In this document: positions 1 to 8,911 of the stretch, piece after piece | Position numbering within the stretch: the stretch's first letter is position 1 | Layout of the letters: each line of letters begins with the position of its first letter | Source of the DNA: Bradyrhizobium diazoefficiens | GTDB taxonomy: Bacteria > Pseudomonadota > Alphaproteobacteria > Rhizobiales > Xanthobacteraceae | Direction of reading: 5' to 3' | DNA length: 64,000 bases | Assembly: GCF_016616425.1 (NCBI RefSeq) | Contig: NZ_CP067101.1 | Span: forward strand, 2,170,001-2,234,000 | Translations under genes and position numbers: made by a program | The notes under the pieces: model-generated | Told to the model about the DNA's origin: nothing | The model's input: the letters and a program-made list of their open reading frames with translations, nothing else | The model's database searches: none

Positions 1-2
1 TC

Positions 3-1778
3 GAAGATCCGCAGTCGACCGACGACATCATCGGCGAAGCCATCCTCGACGACCTCAAGCGCTTCGTCTCGGCCGACCAGCCTGACGCTCCGATGGTCGC
101 GATCGCCGAGGCGCCCCCGCTGGCCGCCCGCGAGAGCAAGCAGGCCGGCTGGCATCTCCATCTGGAGTTCGAATCCCACATCCTGCGCAACGGCTCGAAC
201 CCGCTCGACCTGCTGGAAGATCTCTGCAAGCTCGGGCCCTGCTTCGTCGTCCCGATCACTGACGGCATCCCGTTCCTCGACGAACTGGAGCCGGACGACT
301 GCTATCTGAAGTGGGATGTCAAGCTGCACGCGGCCTGCGACAAGGACGCGATCGACGACGTCTTCATGTTCGTCCAGGACGAGATGAAGCTGACGCTCGC
401 GCCGCTGGCGCATGTCGAAGCTCCTGCACCGGCACCGCTGTTCCGGCTGCTCGACGAGGAGCCGACTCCGGCGGCCCAGATTGCTGCGCCCATGGTCGAG
501 GTCGTCGCTTCGCCGGTTGCCGTGCAGCCCGCAGCGAAGACCGAGCCCAAATCTGAAGCCAGAGCGGAGCCGAAGTCCGAGGCCAAGCGCGAAGACCGCG
601 GCATTGCCACCGTTCGTGTCCAGGCCGAGCGCCTGGACGAGCTGATGGACCGGGTCGGCGAACTCGTCATCGCCCAGGCGCGGCTGACCCAGCTCGCCGC
701 CTGCGGCTCCGACCTCTCGATCAAGATGATCGCCGAGGAGATCGAGCGCCTCGCTTCCTCCTTGCGCGATACCACGATGGGTGCGCGCATGGTGCCGATC
801 GGCTCGCTGTTCGGCCGTTTCCGCCGCCTCGTGCATGACCTGTCGCGGGATCTGTCCAAGCCTGTCGAATTCGTCACCTCGGGCGAAGATACCGAGCTCG
901 ACAAGACCATGATCGAATGCCTGGCCGATCCGCTGGTGCACCTGATCCGCAACGCCATCGATCACGGCATCGAGGACACCGCCACGCGAGCCGCCAACGG
1001 CAAGGGCGAGCCGGCACGAATCGAACTGCAGGCCGTCCACTCCGGGGCCCAGGTGCTGGTGACGGTCCGGGACAATGGTGCGGGCCTCAACACGGCACGG
1101 ATCCGCGCCAAGGCCGAAGAGCAGGGCCTTGTCGCAGCGGGCGCGACGCTCTCGGACCACGAGGTTCACCAGTTCCTGTTCCACCCGGGCTTCTCCACTG
1201 CGCAGGCCATCTCGGCGCTGTCCGGCCGCGGCGTCGGCATGGACGTGGTCAAGCGCACCATCGAGAACATGCGCGGCTCGATCGATCTGTCGACCAGGCC
1301 CGGCCACGGCACCACCGTGACGCTGCGCCTGCCGCTGACACTCGCGATCATCGAAGGTCTGCTGATCCGCGTGGACGAGGGCCGCTACATCATCCCGCTG
1401 TCGGCGGTGGAGGAATGCGTCGAGCTGACCGCCGAGGACGAGCGCTCGCGGAGCCGCAACTTCCTCAACATGCGGGGCAATCTGGTGCCGTTCCTGCGGC
1501 TTCGGGAGCTCATGAGTGCGTCCGGCGCGCCGGACCGGCATCAGAAGACGATCATCATCTCCACCGGCGAGACCCGCGTCGGACTCGTCGCCGACCAGAT
1601 CATCGGCAACCACCAGACCGTGATCAAGTCGCTTTCCAAGCTGCACTCCGACGTCACGATCTTCTCCGGGGCGACCATCCTCGGCGACGGTACTGCGGCA
1701 TTGATCCTGGACGTGGTGCAACTCGTTGCGCTGGCGCAGTCCCAGGTCGAGAAACAGCACAGCAGCGAGGCGGCGTGA
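3..1778 (+). CDS. cheA: Chemotaxis histidine kinase CheA (5'-truncated by window edge)
   Basis: The frame is open from base 3 and no start codon is needed inside the window, so the N-terminal HPt (P1) domain lies upstream. Counting from the methionine at 93, residues about 25-100 form the P2-like region. A Pro/Ala/Glu-rich linker spans 105-170. The P3 dimerisation helices begin near 172 (VRVQAERLDELMDRVGELV). The ATPase domain shows the N box HLIRNAIDHGIED near 283, DNGAGLN near 327, and GRGVGMDVV near 385. A CheW-like P5 domain ends the protein. CheA autophosphorylates and passes phosphate to CheY and CheB in the cytoplasmic receptor array. The stop codon overlaps the next cheW start (TGATG), which suggests translational coupling. 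Confidence in the family is very high; only the missing N terminus is unknown. Confidence 0.97.
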   Translation, partial: EDPQSTDDIIGEAILDDLKRFVSADQPDAPMVAIAEAPPLAARESKQAGWHLHLEFESHILRNGSNPLDLLEDLCKLGPCFVVPITDGIPFLDELEPDDCYLKWDVKLHAACDKDAIDDVFMFVQDEMKLTLAPLAHVEAPAPAPLFRLLDEEPTPAAQIAAPMVEVVASPVAVQPAAKTEPKSEARAEPKSEAKREDRGIATVRVQAERLDELMDRVGELVIAQARLTQLAACGSDLSIKMIAEEIERLASSLRDTTMGARMVPIGSLFGRFRRLVHDLSRDLSKPVEFVTSGEDTELDKTMIECLADPLVHLIRNAIDHGIEDTATRAANGKGEPARIELQAVHSGAQVLVTVRDNGAGLNTARIRAKAEEQGLVAAGATLSDHEVHQFLFHPGFSTAQAISALSGRGVGMDVVKRTIENMRGSIDLSTRPGHGTTVTLRLPLTLAIIEGLLIRVDEGRYIIPLSAVEECVELTAEDERSRSRNFLNMRGNLVPFLRLRELMSASGAPDRHQKTIIISTGETRVGLVADQIIGNHQTVIKSLSKLHSDVTIFSGATILGDGTAALILDVVQLVALAQSQVEKQHSSEAA

Positions 1779-2248
1779 TGAAGCAGGACACTGGTCAAGG
1801 CGCAGGCGAGCATCACGAGGCTTCCATGCAGGTCGTCATGATCGGGCTCGGCGAGGAGAAATTCGCGCTCGATGCCGGCCTCGTGCGCGAGATCATCGAC
1901 CCCATGCCGGCAACCAAGGTGGCCGGTGCCAGATCGTTCGTGCCGAGCGTGATCAATGTGCGCGGCAACGTCATTCCGCTGGCCGATCTGCGCATCCGCT
2001 TCGGCATGCCGCAGGCCGAGACTTCAGCGGACACGCGCATTGTCGTTGTCGAGATCAAGATGGACAACGAACCGGTGCTGGTCGGCGTCACCGCTGACAA
2101 GGTCTACGAGGTCACCGAGATCTCGCAGACGGACGTGCAGCAGACGCCGCGCGTGGGCATGCACTGGAAGCCGGAGTTCATCCGCTTCATCACCAAGTGG
2201 CGTGAAGAGTTCGTCATCGTTCCGAACATGGAACGCATTCTGAATTGA
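1778..2248 (+). CDS. cheW: Chemotaxis coupling protein CheW (first copy)
   Basis: This 156-residue protein is a single CheW domain that bridges chemoreceptors and CheA. The ATG at 1778 overlaps the cheA TGA by one base, which fixes the start; the same frame is open further upstream only inside cheA. Typical CheW features are visible: an N-terminal strand with FALDAGLVREIID, the VINVRGNVIPLADLR segment near residues 57-71, and a VGVTADKVYEVTEI segment near 100. A short hydrophilic leader of about 16 residues precedes the domain. It is the second gene of the chemotaxis operon, and a second, divergent CheW follows at 4460. Confidence 0.95.
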   Translation: MKQDTGQGAGEHHEASMQVVMIGLGEEKFALDAGLVREIIDPMPATKVAGARSFVPSVINVRGNVIPLADLRIRFGMPQAETSADTRIVVVEIKMDNEPVLVGVTADKVYEVTEISQTDVQQTPRVGMHWKPEFIRFITKWREEFVIVPNMERILN

Positions 2249-2291
2249 ATCGAGTCTCGGTCACGAGACCAAAGGGGGTTAGGGGCTGCAA

Positions 2292-4394
2292 ATGAGATTT
2301 ACCGTCAAAGCGAAGCTCGCGAGCGCGTTCGGCATCATCATCGTTCTATCGATGACCACGGGGGCGCTGGCCTACCTCAAGCTCACCCAGCTCGCCGAAA
2401 CGTCGGACGACCTGGTTCTGCGTGCCGCCCGGATCGACAAGGCCGGCGAGCTTCAGAACTACGTTCTCTATCAGGGGCAGGCCGAGCGCGACCTCATCCT
2501 GGCCGCGACCGACGAGGAAATGCAAAAGATCGTCGCCGAAATAAAGAAGTATCGCAGCGAAGCCTCGCGCGCGCGGGACGAAGTCGCCGCGAGTGCGACT
2601 GAAGCCGGAAAGCGCGTGCTCGATAAGTTCTCTGCGGCCTACGACAAGATGAATGCCGGCGAGGATGCGTTCATCAGGGAGGCGCTGAAGAATTCGAATT
2701 TCCGCGGCGGCCAGCTATGGGCTGCGGAAGGGGTCGGAATCGTCAGGAACTGGAACGATGCCGCCGACGCATTGCTGGCGGACGCCGGTCGCGGCGCGGC
2801 TTCCATCGAGCGCAGCAACGCGCTCGTGGCACTGCAGACCATGAGGCTTGAAGCGGCCCGCGTGCAGCGTCAGGTCGCGCTGTCCTTCTCGGCCACGGCC
2901 ATGGACGACCTCAACGCCACGATGAAGGGTCTGGCCGAACGCCTCGATGCGCTGAAGGCAGCTATCAGCCAGGGTAGTAGCGCTCTCAGCGCGGCGGGGC
3001 TCCCGCCCGCGACTCTCGTTGAGCATGGCAACCGGCTCATTGCCGTGGCCTCCCGGACGTCCGACGTCGTGAAGGAAGCGGGCAACATCCGCGCAAGCGC
3101 GATGCTGGCTGGCGAGGGCAAGGCCAACGCGGCGCAATCGATCTCCACCTCGGGCGAGTATATAACCTATGTCAAAAAGGCGATGGCGGAGCTCAGCGCG
3201 CAGGCTGCGCATGACAGCAGCAGCGCCAAGACGCTTCTGATCGGGATCGTGGTGGTGTCGCTGCTCATTGCTGTGGCCGCCGCCATCTGGATCTCGCTCA
3301 ATGTCAGCCGCGGGCTCGGGCGGGCCGTCGGTCTTGCCGGCGCGGTCGCCAGTGGCGATCTCAATCGGACGATCACGGTTTCCAGCAATGACGAGATCGG
3401 CGATCTCATCAAGTCTCTCAACGCCATGGTCGAGAAGCTTCGCCACATCGTCGCGGATGCCTTGACCGCCGCGCAGAACGTCTCGGCCGGAAGTCAGGAA
3501 TTGTCGGCGAGCGCCGAGCAACTGTCGCAAGGTGCGACCGAACAGGCGTCCTCCGCGGAGGAGGCGTCCTCCTCGATGGAGGAAATGGCCGCCAACGTGA
3601 AGCAGAATGCCGAGAATGCCAACCAGACCGAGCAGATCGCCTCGCAGTCGGCCAGGGATGCGGAAGCCAGCGGCGCGGCCGTGGGCCGTGCCGTCGCGGC
3701 GATGCAGACCATCGCGGAGAAGATCACGATCGTGCAGGAGATTGCGCGCCAGACCGATCTTCTCGCCCTGAACGCGGCGGTCGAAGCCGCGCGCGCCGGC
3801 GAGCACGGCAAGGGATTTGCCGTGGTGGCCTCGGAGGTGCGCAAGCTCGCCGAGCGCAGCCAGACCGCGGCGGCCGAAATCGGCACGCTCTCGGCCGACA
3901 CCGTCAAGGCGGCACAGGAGGCCGGGTCGATGCTTTCGAAGCTCGTCCCGGACATCAAGAAGACCGCGGAGCTGGTTGTCGAGATCACCGCCGCCTGCCG
4001 CGAGCAGGACGTCGGCTCGGCGCAGATCAACCAGGCCATCCAGCAGCTCGACAAGGTCGGTCAGCAGAATGCCAGCGCGTCCGAGCAGGTCTCCTCGACC
4101 TCGGAAGAACTCGCTTCGCAAGCCGAGCAGTTGCAGTCGACCATCTCGTTCTTCCGTATCGACGAGGGTGCGCAGGAGAAGGCTGGGGCCACGAAGGCTG
4201 GGACCACGATGCCGATCGACCGCGCAGTCGGCCAGCTCAAGGCGAAGGCCGCGGCCATGGCCGAGGCCGAGCGCGGCAGCAAGAAGCCGGCGAAGCCGCC
4301 GGTGCGGCGTCCGCAGAAGGTCGCCAACGCGGGCGGCTTCGCCTTCGCGATGCATGACGGAGCGGACGAGCACGACGCCGAATTCCATCGCTGA
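2292..4394 (+). CDS. Methyl-accepting chemotaxis protein with long periplasmic helical sensor
   Basis: This 700-residue transmembrane chemoreceptor has TM1 at about residues 11-28, a long mostly helical periplasmic region at about 30-312, and TM2 at about 315-336. A HAMP segment follows at about 337-390. The cytoplasmic methylation and signalling hairpin has its conserved tip at about 483-523 ([20 protein letters not shown]). The C terminus is basic and Lys/Pro/Arg-rich, then ends [10 protein letters not shown]...DAEFHR. That tail is shared with the receptor at 5002 and may be a CheR/CheB tether. The start MRFTVKAKL is supported by the identical start of the paralogue. The ligand cannot be told from the sequence. 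It lies between two cheW genes in the operon. Confidence 0.95.
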   Translation: MRFTVKAKLASAFGIIIVLSMTTGALAYLKLTQLAETSDDLVLRAARIDKAGELQNYVLYQGQAERDLILAATDEEMQKIVAEIKKYRSEASRARDEVAASATEAGKRVLDKFSAAYDKMNAGEDAFIREALKNSNFRGGQLWAAEGVGIVRNWNDAADALLADAGRGAASIERSNALVALQTMRLEAARVQRQVALSFSATAMDDLNATMKGLAERLDALKAAISQGSSALSAAGLPPATLVEHGNRLIAVASRTSDVVKEAGNIRASAMLAGEGKANAAQSISTSGEYITYVKKAMAELSAQAAHDSSSAKTLLIGIVVVSLLIAVAAAIWISLNVSRGLGRAVGLAGAVASGDLNRTITVSSNDEIGDLIKSLNAMVEKLRHIVADALTAAQNVSAGSQELSASAEQLSQGATEQASSAEEASSSMEEMAANVKQNAENANQTEQIASQSARDAEASGAAVGRAVAAMQTIAEKITIVQEIARQTDLLALNAAVEAARAGEHGKGFAVVASEVRKLAERSQTAAAEIGTLSADTVKAAQEAGSMLSKLVPDIKKTAELVVEITAACREQDVGSAQINQAIQQLDKVGQQNASASEQVSSTSEELASQAEQLQSTISFFRIDEGAQEKAGATKAGTTMPIDRAVGQLKAKAAAMAEAERGSKKPAKPPVRRPQKVANAGGFAFAMHDGADEHDAEFHR

Positions 4395-4395
4395 G

Positions 4396-4432
4396 CGGCT
4401 GGCCCGGCCGTCCCCTTGGCCGGGCCGCTTCT
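4396..4432 (+). terminator. GC-rich hairpin after the first receptor gene (terminator or attenuator candidate)
   Basis: GGCCCGGCC at 4401-4409 pairs perfectly with GGCCGGGCC at 4418-4426 around an 8-base loop, two codons past the mcp stop. The hairpin is followed by GCTTCTGCT, which is not a clean T-run. It may lower expression of downstream genes or stabilise the 3' end rather than stop transcription fully. Confidence 0.4.
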
Positions 4433-4459
4433 GCTGGATCGTAATGTGAGGAACGCAAC

Positions 4460-4942
4460 ATGGTCGAAACGGCTCAATATCTGACGCTCGGTCTGGCTGG
4501 CGAGACCTTCGGCATCAGCATTCGCAACGTCCGGGAGATTCTGGACATGCGGCCGATCGCACGCTTGCCGCATGCGCCGCATTTCCTGCTTGGGATGATC
4601 GATGTCCGCGGCAGCGGCTATCCCATCGTCGACCTGAGGCTCAAGCTCGACCTGCCGAGCGTACCCGCCACCGAGGCGACGCGCATCATCATCCTGGACG
4701 TTCCGATGAACGGTCGCCTAGTCGGCGTCGGGTTCGTCGCCGATTGCGTGTTCGAGGTCACCGATATCGACGAGCAGGCGATCGAGCCCGTGCCGGAGGT
4801 CGGCGGCAAATGGCAGTCCGACTATGCGGCCGGCATCGGGCGCAAGGGCGATAAGTTTGTCATCATCTTCGATCTCGCCAAGCTGATGGCGCATGACGAG
4901 ATCCTGGAAGGGCGCGAAGCCGATGCATCTCGCGCCGCCTGA
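4460..4942 (+). CDS. cheW: Chemotaxis coupling protein CheW (second copy)
   Basis: This 160-residue CheW-domain protein starts directly with the fold (MVETAQYLTLGLAGETFGIS). The hallmark segments are present: VREILDMRPIARLP near residue 25, LLGMIDVRGSGYPIVDLRLK near 43-62, and VGVGFVADCVFEVTDI near 88. In the DVRG segment it reads RGSGYPIVD, where the first CheW has RGNVIPLAD. The two couplers are therefore clearly diverged and may favour different receptors or kinases. It sits between two mcp genes in the same operon, with AGGAACGCAAC just upstream of the ATG as a weak ribosome-binding site. Confidence 0.94.
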   Translation: MVETAQYLTLGLAGETFGISIRNVREILDMRPIARLPHAPHFLLGMIDVRGSGYPIVDLRLKLDLPSVPATEATRIIILDVPMNGRLVGVGFVADCVFEVTDIDEQAIEPVPEVGGKWQSDYAAGIGRKGDKFVIIFDLAKLMAHDEILEGREADASRAA

Positions 4943-5001
4943 ATTGAAAAGCGTAAAGCGTTGCCGAGTAGAAATTCCAATTTGAACCGATGGGATTGAT
5001 C

Positions 5002-6804
5002 ATGAGATTCACCGTCAAGGCTAAGCTCGCCGGCGCCTTCGGCGTCGTCGTCTTTCTGTTTATTGTGGCAGGCGCTGTAAGTTACATGAAGTTGGCCGAC
5101 ATGGCCGCGACCGCAGATACCATGGTGCTTCGCGCCAAGCGGATGGAAAAAGCGACCGAAGTCGAAAAGATCATTTGGCAGCAGCTCAGGGCGGAAAAGA
5201 ACGCAATTCTGGGAACGCCAAGCGAAGCCGATGAATTCGCGTTGAACGCGGCCAAGCTCCGCGAGCAGGCGGCGAAGACCAAGGACGAGGTCTATGCGCT
5301 CGCCAGCGAAGGCGGCAAGAAGCTGCTCGACAACTTTGCGAGTGCCTACGCCAGAATGAACGTCTACCAGGAAGAGACGATCAGGCTGGCAAAGACAGAC
5401 AAGGCCAAGGCAACGGAGCGCTCGATGGGTGACGGGCGCAAGGTGGTCGCGGACGCGTCGGAGGCGATGGCAGCCTATGTCACGAACACGAAGAGGCAGA
5501 TGGCCGAACAGGCTGTGCAGTCCAATGAAGAGAGCCGTCGCGCCCAGTTGATTCTCATCGTCCTCGTCGTCGTCTCGCTCATCATTGCTGCGATCAGCGC
5601 AGTCTGGATTTCGATCAACATCAGCCGGTCTCTCGCCAAGGCCGTCGGGCTGGCGGATGCTGTCGCGATCGGCGACCTCAGCCAGAAGATCGATACTACG
5701 AGCAACGACGAGATCGGCGATCTCGTGAAATCCCTGAACGCGATGACCGTCAACCTCAACAAGACCGCGGCCGTCGCCAATGAGATCTCGCAAGGCAATC
5801 TGACGGTCGAAGCCAAGCCGCTGTCGGACAAGGACACGCTCGGTCTCGCGCTCGAACGCATGGTGGAGAAGCTTCGGCAGATCGTATCGGAGGCGCTCAC
5901 TGCGGCGCAGAACGTCTCGGCCGGCAGCCAGGAGCTGTCCGCCAGTGCCGAGCAGCTCTCGCAGGGCGCGACCGAGCAGGCCTCGTCCGCGGAAGAGGCA
6001 TCCTCCTCTATGGAAGAGATGGCCTCGAACGTGAAGCAGAACGCCGACAACGCCAACCAGACCGAGAAGATCGCAGCGCAATCCGCCAAGGACGCGGAGG
6101 CCAGCGGCGCCGCCGTCGGCCGCGCCGTCAACGCGATGCAGACCATCGCCGAGAAGATCACGATCGTGCAGGAGATCGCGCGGCAGACCGACCTGCTCGC
6201 CCTCAACGCCGCGGTCGAGGCCGCGCGCGCCGGCGAGCACGGCAAGGGCTTTGCGGTGGTGGCATCCGAAGTGCGCAAGCTCGCCGAACGCAGCCAGGCC
6301 GCCGCCGCCGAGATCGGCACGCTCTCGGCCGACACCGTCAAGGTGGCGCAGGAGGCCGGCGCCATGCTTTCCAAGCTTGTGCCGGACATCAAGAGGACCG
6401 CCGAGCTCGTCGAGGAGATCACCGCGGCCTGCCGCGAGCAGGACGTCGGCTCGGCGCAGATCAACCAGGCGATCCAGCAGCTCGACAAGGTCGGCCAGCA
6501 GAACGCCAGCGCCTCCGAACAGGTGTCCTCGACCTCGGAGGAACTCGCCTCGCAGGCCGAGCAGCTCCAGTCCACGATCGCCTATTTCCGCATCGAGCAG
6601 GGCGGAAAGAGCCACGCAGCTGCGCCGATCGACCGGGCGGTCAATCAGCTGCGGGCCAAGGCGGCGACGATGGCGGCAGCCGAGCGTCCGGCCAAGAAGC
6701 CGCAAGGCAAGCCGGTGCGAGCCCTCAAGGCTGCCGGTGGCGGCGGCTTCGCCCTCGACATGAACGCCGGGGAGGACGACCGGGACGCCGATTTCCAGCG
6801 CTAG
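5002..6804 (+). CDS. Methyl-accepting chemotaxis protein with short periplasmic four-helix-type sensor
   Basis: This chemoreceptor is 600 residues long from the ATG at 5002. An in-frame ATG at 4990 would add MGLI, but 5002 gives the same [10 protein letters not shown] start as the paralogue at 2292. TM1 is at about 11-28. The periplasmic loop is about 150 residues, fitting a 4HB_MCP-type sensor. TM2 is at about 184-204. A HAMP and a second HAMP-like linker ([17 protein letters not shown]) follow before the signalling domain. The tip [20 protein letters not shown] is identical to that of the first receptor. The C terminus [11 protein letters not shown]...DADFQR matches the other receptor's tail. 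The signalling halves are near-identical and the sensors are unrelated, as expected for receptors of one array with different inputs. Confidence 0.95.
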   Translation: MRFTVKAKLAGAFGVVVFLFIVAGAVSYMKLADMAATADTMVLRAKRMEKATEVEKIIWQQLRAEKNAILGTPSEADEFALNAAKLREQAAKTKDEVYALASEGGKKLLDNFASAYARMNVYQEETIRLAKTDKAKATERSMGDGRKVVADASEAMAAYVTNTKRQMAEQAVQSNEESRRAQLILIVLVVVSLIIAAISAVWISINISRSLAKAVGLADAVAIGDLSQKIDTTSNDEIGDLVKSLNAMTVNLNKTAAVANEISQGNLTVEAKPLSDKDTLGLALERMVEKLRQIVSEALTAAQNVSAGSQELSASAEQLSQGATEQASSAEEASSSMEEMASNVKQNADNANQTEKIAAQSAKDAEASGAAVGRAVNAMQTIAEKITIVQEIARQTDLLALNAAVEAARAGEHGKGFAVVASEVRKLAERSQAAAAEIGTLSADTVKVAQEAGAMLSKLVPDIKRTAELVEEITAACREQDVGSAQINQAIQQLDKVGQQNASASEQVSSTSEELASQAEQLQSTIAYFRIEQGGKSHAAAPIDRAVNQLRAKAATMAAAERPAKKPQGKPVRALKAAGGGGFALDMNAGEDDRDADFQR

Positions 6805-6823
6805 GAAAAACCTCACGATTGTT

Positions 6824-6860
6824 GCGGACCGGCTCGTCCCAGGGCGGACCGGTCCGCTTT
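6824..6860 (+). terminator. Hairpin after the second receptor gene
   Basis: GCGGACCGG at 6824-6832 pairs with CCGGTCCGC at 6849-6857, followed by TTT. The 3' arm lies inside a perfect 14-base palindrome (GCGGACCGGTCCGC), so alternative foldings exist. It lies 20 bases past the mcp stop and about 90 bases before cheR. It may act as an attenuator within the operon rather than a full stop. Confidence 0.4.
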
Positions 6861-6948
6861 GGCGGCTTTGTAAACGCAGGGGATTCGAGATGGCCCGTTC
6901 GGTCCGATATTTGCTGGAGGCGGCCATCCCGAACCGGGGCGGACGGCC

Positions 6949-7803
6949 ATGATGCTCGCTGTGCAGGATAGGACGGTGCGTCTGTCGGACCGCCATTTCC
7001 GGACCATTGCCGATCTGATCGAAGGCCAGGTCGGCATCAAGCTGCCGCCCGGCAAGCGGCTGATGCTGGAGGGGCGGCTGCACAAGCGCGTGCGCGCGCT
7101 GAGCTTCTCCGGCCTCAACGAGTATGTCGAAAACCTGTTCGAGGCGGATCATTTCGAGACCGAGCTCACTCATCTCATCGATGTGGTGACGACCAACAAG
7201 ACCGATTTCTTTCGCGAACCGCAGCACTTCGCCTTCATGCGCGACGTCGCGGTCCCTGCTCTGCTCAAGTCGCATCGACGGACCAGCGCGAACCTGAAGA
7301 TCTGGAGCTCGGCGAGCTCCACCGGCATGGAGGCCTACACGACCGCGATGGTGCTGGACGACATGACGCGGAACGGCTCGCGCTTCCAGTACCGTATCCT
7401 CGGCACCGACATCTCGACCGCGGTGCTGCGCCTTGCCAAAACCGCGATCTACACCCATGACATGCTCGCTCCCGTGCCGGAGCATTTCGTGAAGCGATAT
7501 TTCCTGTCGTCGCGCGACTCCTCGCGCGGCGAGGTGCGGGTCGTGCCGGAATTGCGGCGCATGACGCATTTCATGCGGATGAACCTCATGGACTCCTCCT
7601 ACCCCGTCGATCGCGACGTCGACGTCATCTTCTGCCGCAACGTCCTGATCTATTTCGAGCGCGAGACCCAGCGCAAGGTGATCGAGCAATTGTGCAACCA
7701 TCTGCGCCCCGGCGGCTATCTGCTGGTTGGACATTCGGAATCGATGATTCACAGTGCCGTGGCGGGCTTGAAGCAAGTTCAGCCAACCATTTTCCAGGTC
7801 TAG
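6949..7803 (+). CDS. cheR: Chemotaxis protein methyltransferase CheR
   Basis: This 284-residue enzyme transfers methyl groups from S-adenosylmethionine to receptor glutamates. The N-terminal helical domain covers about residues 1-80 ([21 protein letters not shown]). The Rossmann domain shows [12 protein letters not shown] near 84, the SAM-binding loop [14 protein letters not shown] near 120, ILGTDIS near 151, and [11 protein letters not shown] near 226. The loop reads SSTGMEAYT where most CheRs have CSTGEEPYS; this is a mild variation of the glycine motif. There are two adjacent ATGs (6949 and 6952). It is followed 16 bases later by cheB, the opposing methylesterase. Confidence 0.96.
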   Translation: MMLAVQDRTVRLSDRHFRTIADLIEGQVGIKLPPGKRLMLEGRLHKRVRALSFSGLNEYVENLFEADHFETELTHLIDVVTTNKTDFFREPQHFAFMRDVAVPALLKSHRRTSANLKIWSSASSTGMEAYTTAMVLDDMTRNGSRFQYRILGTDISTAVLRLAKTAIYTHDMLAPVPEHFVKRYFLSSRDSSRGEVRVVPELRRMTHFMRMNLMDSSYPVDRDVDVIFCRNVLIYFERETQRKVIEQLCNHLRPGGYLLVGHSESMIHSAVAGLKQVQPTIFQV

Positions 7804-7819
7804 CCGGAGCGCAACCAGA

Positions 7820-8911
7820 ATGCCGAGGGAGAAAGTTCGCGTGCTGATCGTGGACGATTCGGCGTCGGTGCGCCAAATCCTGCAGACGATCCTTTGTGAG
7901 GATCCCGACATCGAGGTGATGGGGACCGCGTCAGATCCGTTCGTGGCGGTGCGCCGCCTCGAGAAGGAGGTACCCGACGTCATCATCCTCGATCTCGAAA
8001 TGCCGCGGATGGACGGGATGACCTTCCTGCGCAAGATCATGGCGCAGCACCCGATCCCGGTGATCATCTGCTCCTCGCTGACCGAGGAGGGCTCGAACGT
8101 GATGTTCGAGGCATTCGAGGCCGGCGCGGTCGACATCGTGCCGAAGCCGAAGATCGACACGCGGCAGGCACTGTTCGAATGCTCGACACGGCTGCGCGAG
8201 GCCGTGAAGTCGGCCGCGCGCGCGCGGGTGCGCCCGCGTGCGGAACGCCGGGCCATCGAGAAGAAGCTGACCGCCGACGCCATCATCCCGCCACCGGTGC
8301 AGGGGCGGGTCCGGCCGACGACGGAACGCATCGTCTGCATCGGCGCGTCGACGGGCGGGACTGAAGCGCTCAACGACATCCTGGAGATGCTGCCGGCGCA
8401 CTGTCCGCCGATCGTCATCGTCCAGCACATGCCGGCAGGCTTCACCGCGGCCTTCGCCAGGCGTCTCGACGGCGTCTGCCAGATCAGGGTCAAGGAGGCC
8501 GAGGACGGTGAGCCGGTGCTGCCGGGCTGCGCCTATATCGCGCCCGGCGCTCGTCACATGCTGCTCCAGCGCATCGGCCTGCGCTACCAGATCGCGATCA
8601 AGGACGGTCCGCCGGTGTCGCGGCATCGTCCGTCCGTCGACGTCTTGTTCCGCTCGGCGGCCCAGCATGCCGGCGCCAACGCGCTCGGCGTGATCATGAC
8701 CGGCATGGGCGACGACGGCGCGCGCGGGATGCTGGAGATGCGCAAGCTCGGCGCCTCGACGCGGGCGCAGGACGAAGAGAGCTGCGTGGTGTTCGGCATG
8801 CCCAAGGAAGCCATCGCCCATGGCGGCGTCGAGAAGGTCGTTTCGCTCCATCAGATCCCGCGCGAGATCATGCTCTGGTATCAGGCCGGGCACGCCGCGG
8901 CGGCGGGTTGA
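7820..8911 (+). CDS. cheB: Chemotaxis response regulator / protein-glutamate methylesterase CheB
   Basis: This 363-residue two-domain protein removes receptor methyl groups and deamidates receptor glutamines. The receiver domain (about 1-120) shows the acidic pair in VDDSASVRQ, the phospho-aspartate in [11 protein letters not shown] and the switch region up to VPKPK. An Arg-rich linker leads to the methylesterase domain (about 170-355). Its catalytic Ser is in IGASTGGTE, the His in IVQHMPAGF and the Asp in [10 protein letters not shown]. The TGA at 8909-8911 overlaps the ATG of the next gene, so that gene is probably translationally coupled. Confidence 0.97.
   Translation: MPREKVRVLIVDDSASVRQILQTILCEDPDIEVMGTASDPFVAVRRLEKEVPDVIILDLEMPRMDGMTFLRKIMAQHPIPVIICSSLTEEGSNVMFEAFEAGAVDIVPKPKIDTRQALFECSTRLREAVKSAARARVRPRAERRAIEKKLTADAIIPPPVQGRVRPTTERIVCIGASTGGTEALNDILEMLPAHCPPIVIVQHMPAGFTAAFARRLDGVCQIRVKEAEDGEPVLPGCAYIAPGARHMLLQRIGLRYQIAIKDGPPVSRHRPSVDVLFRSAAQHAGANALGVIMTGMGDDGARGMLEMRKLGASTRAQDEESCVVFGMPKEAIAHGGVEKVVSLHQIPREIMLWYQAGHAAAAG

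Noticed and set aside
4822..8493. A 1223-codon open frame on the minus strand opposite mcp, cheR and cheB
   Set aside because: It runs antisense to three well-recognised genes and has no domain; in GC-rich DNA long antisense frames arise from codon bias.
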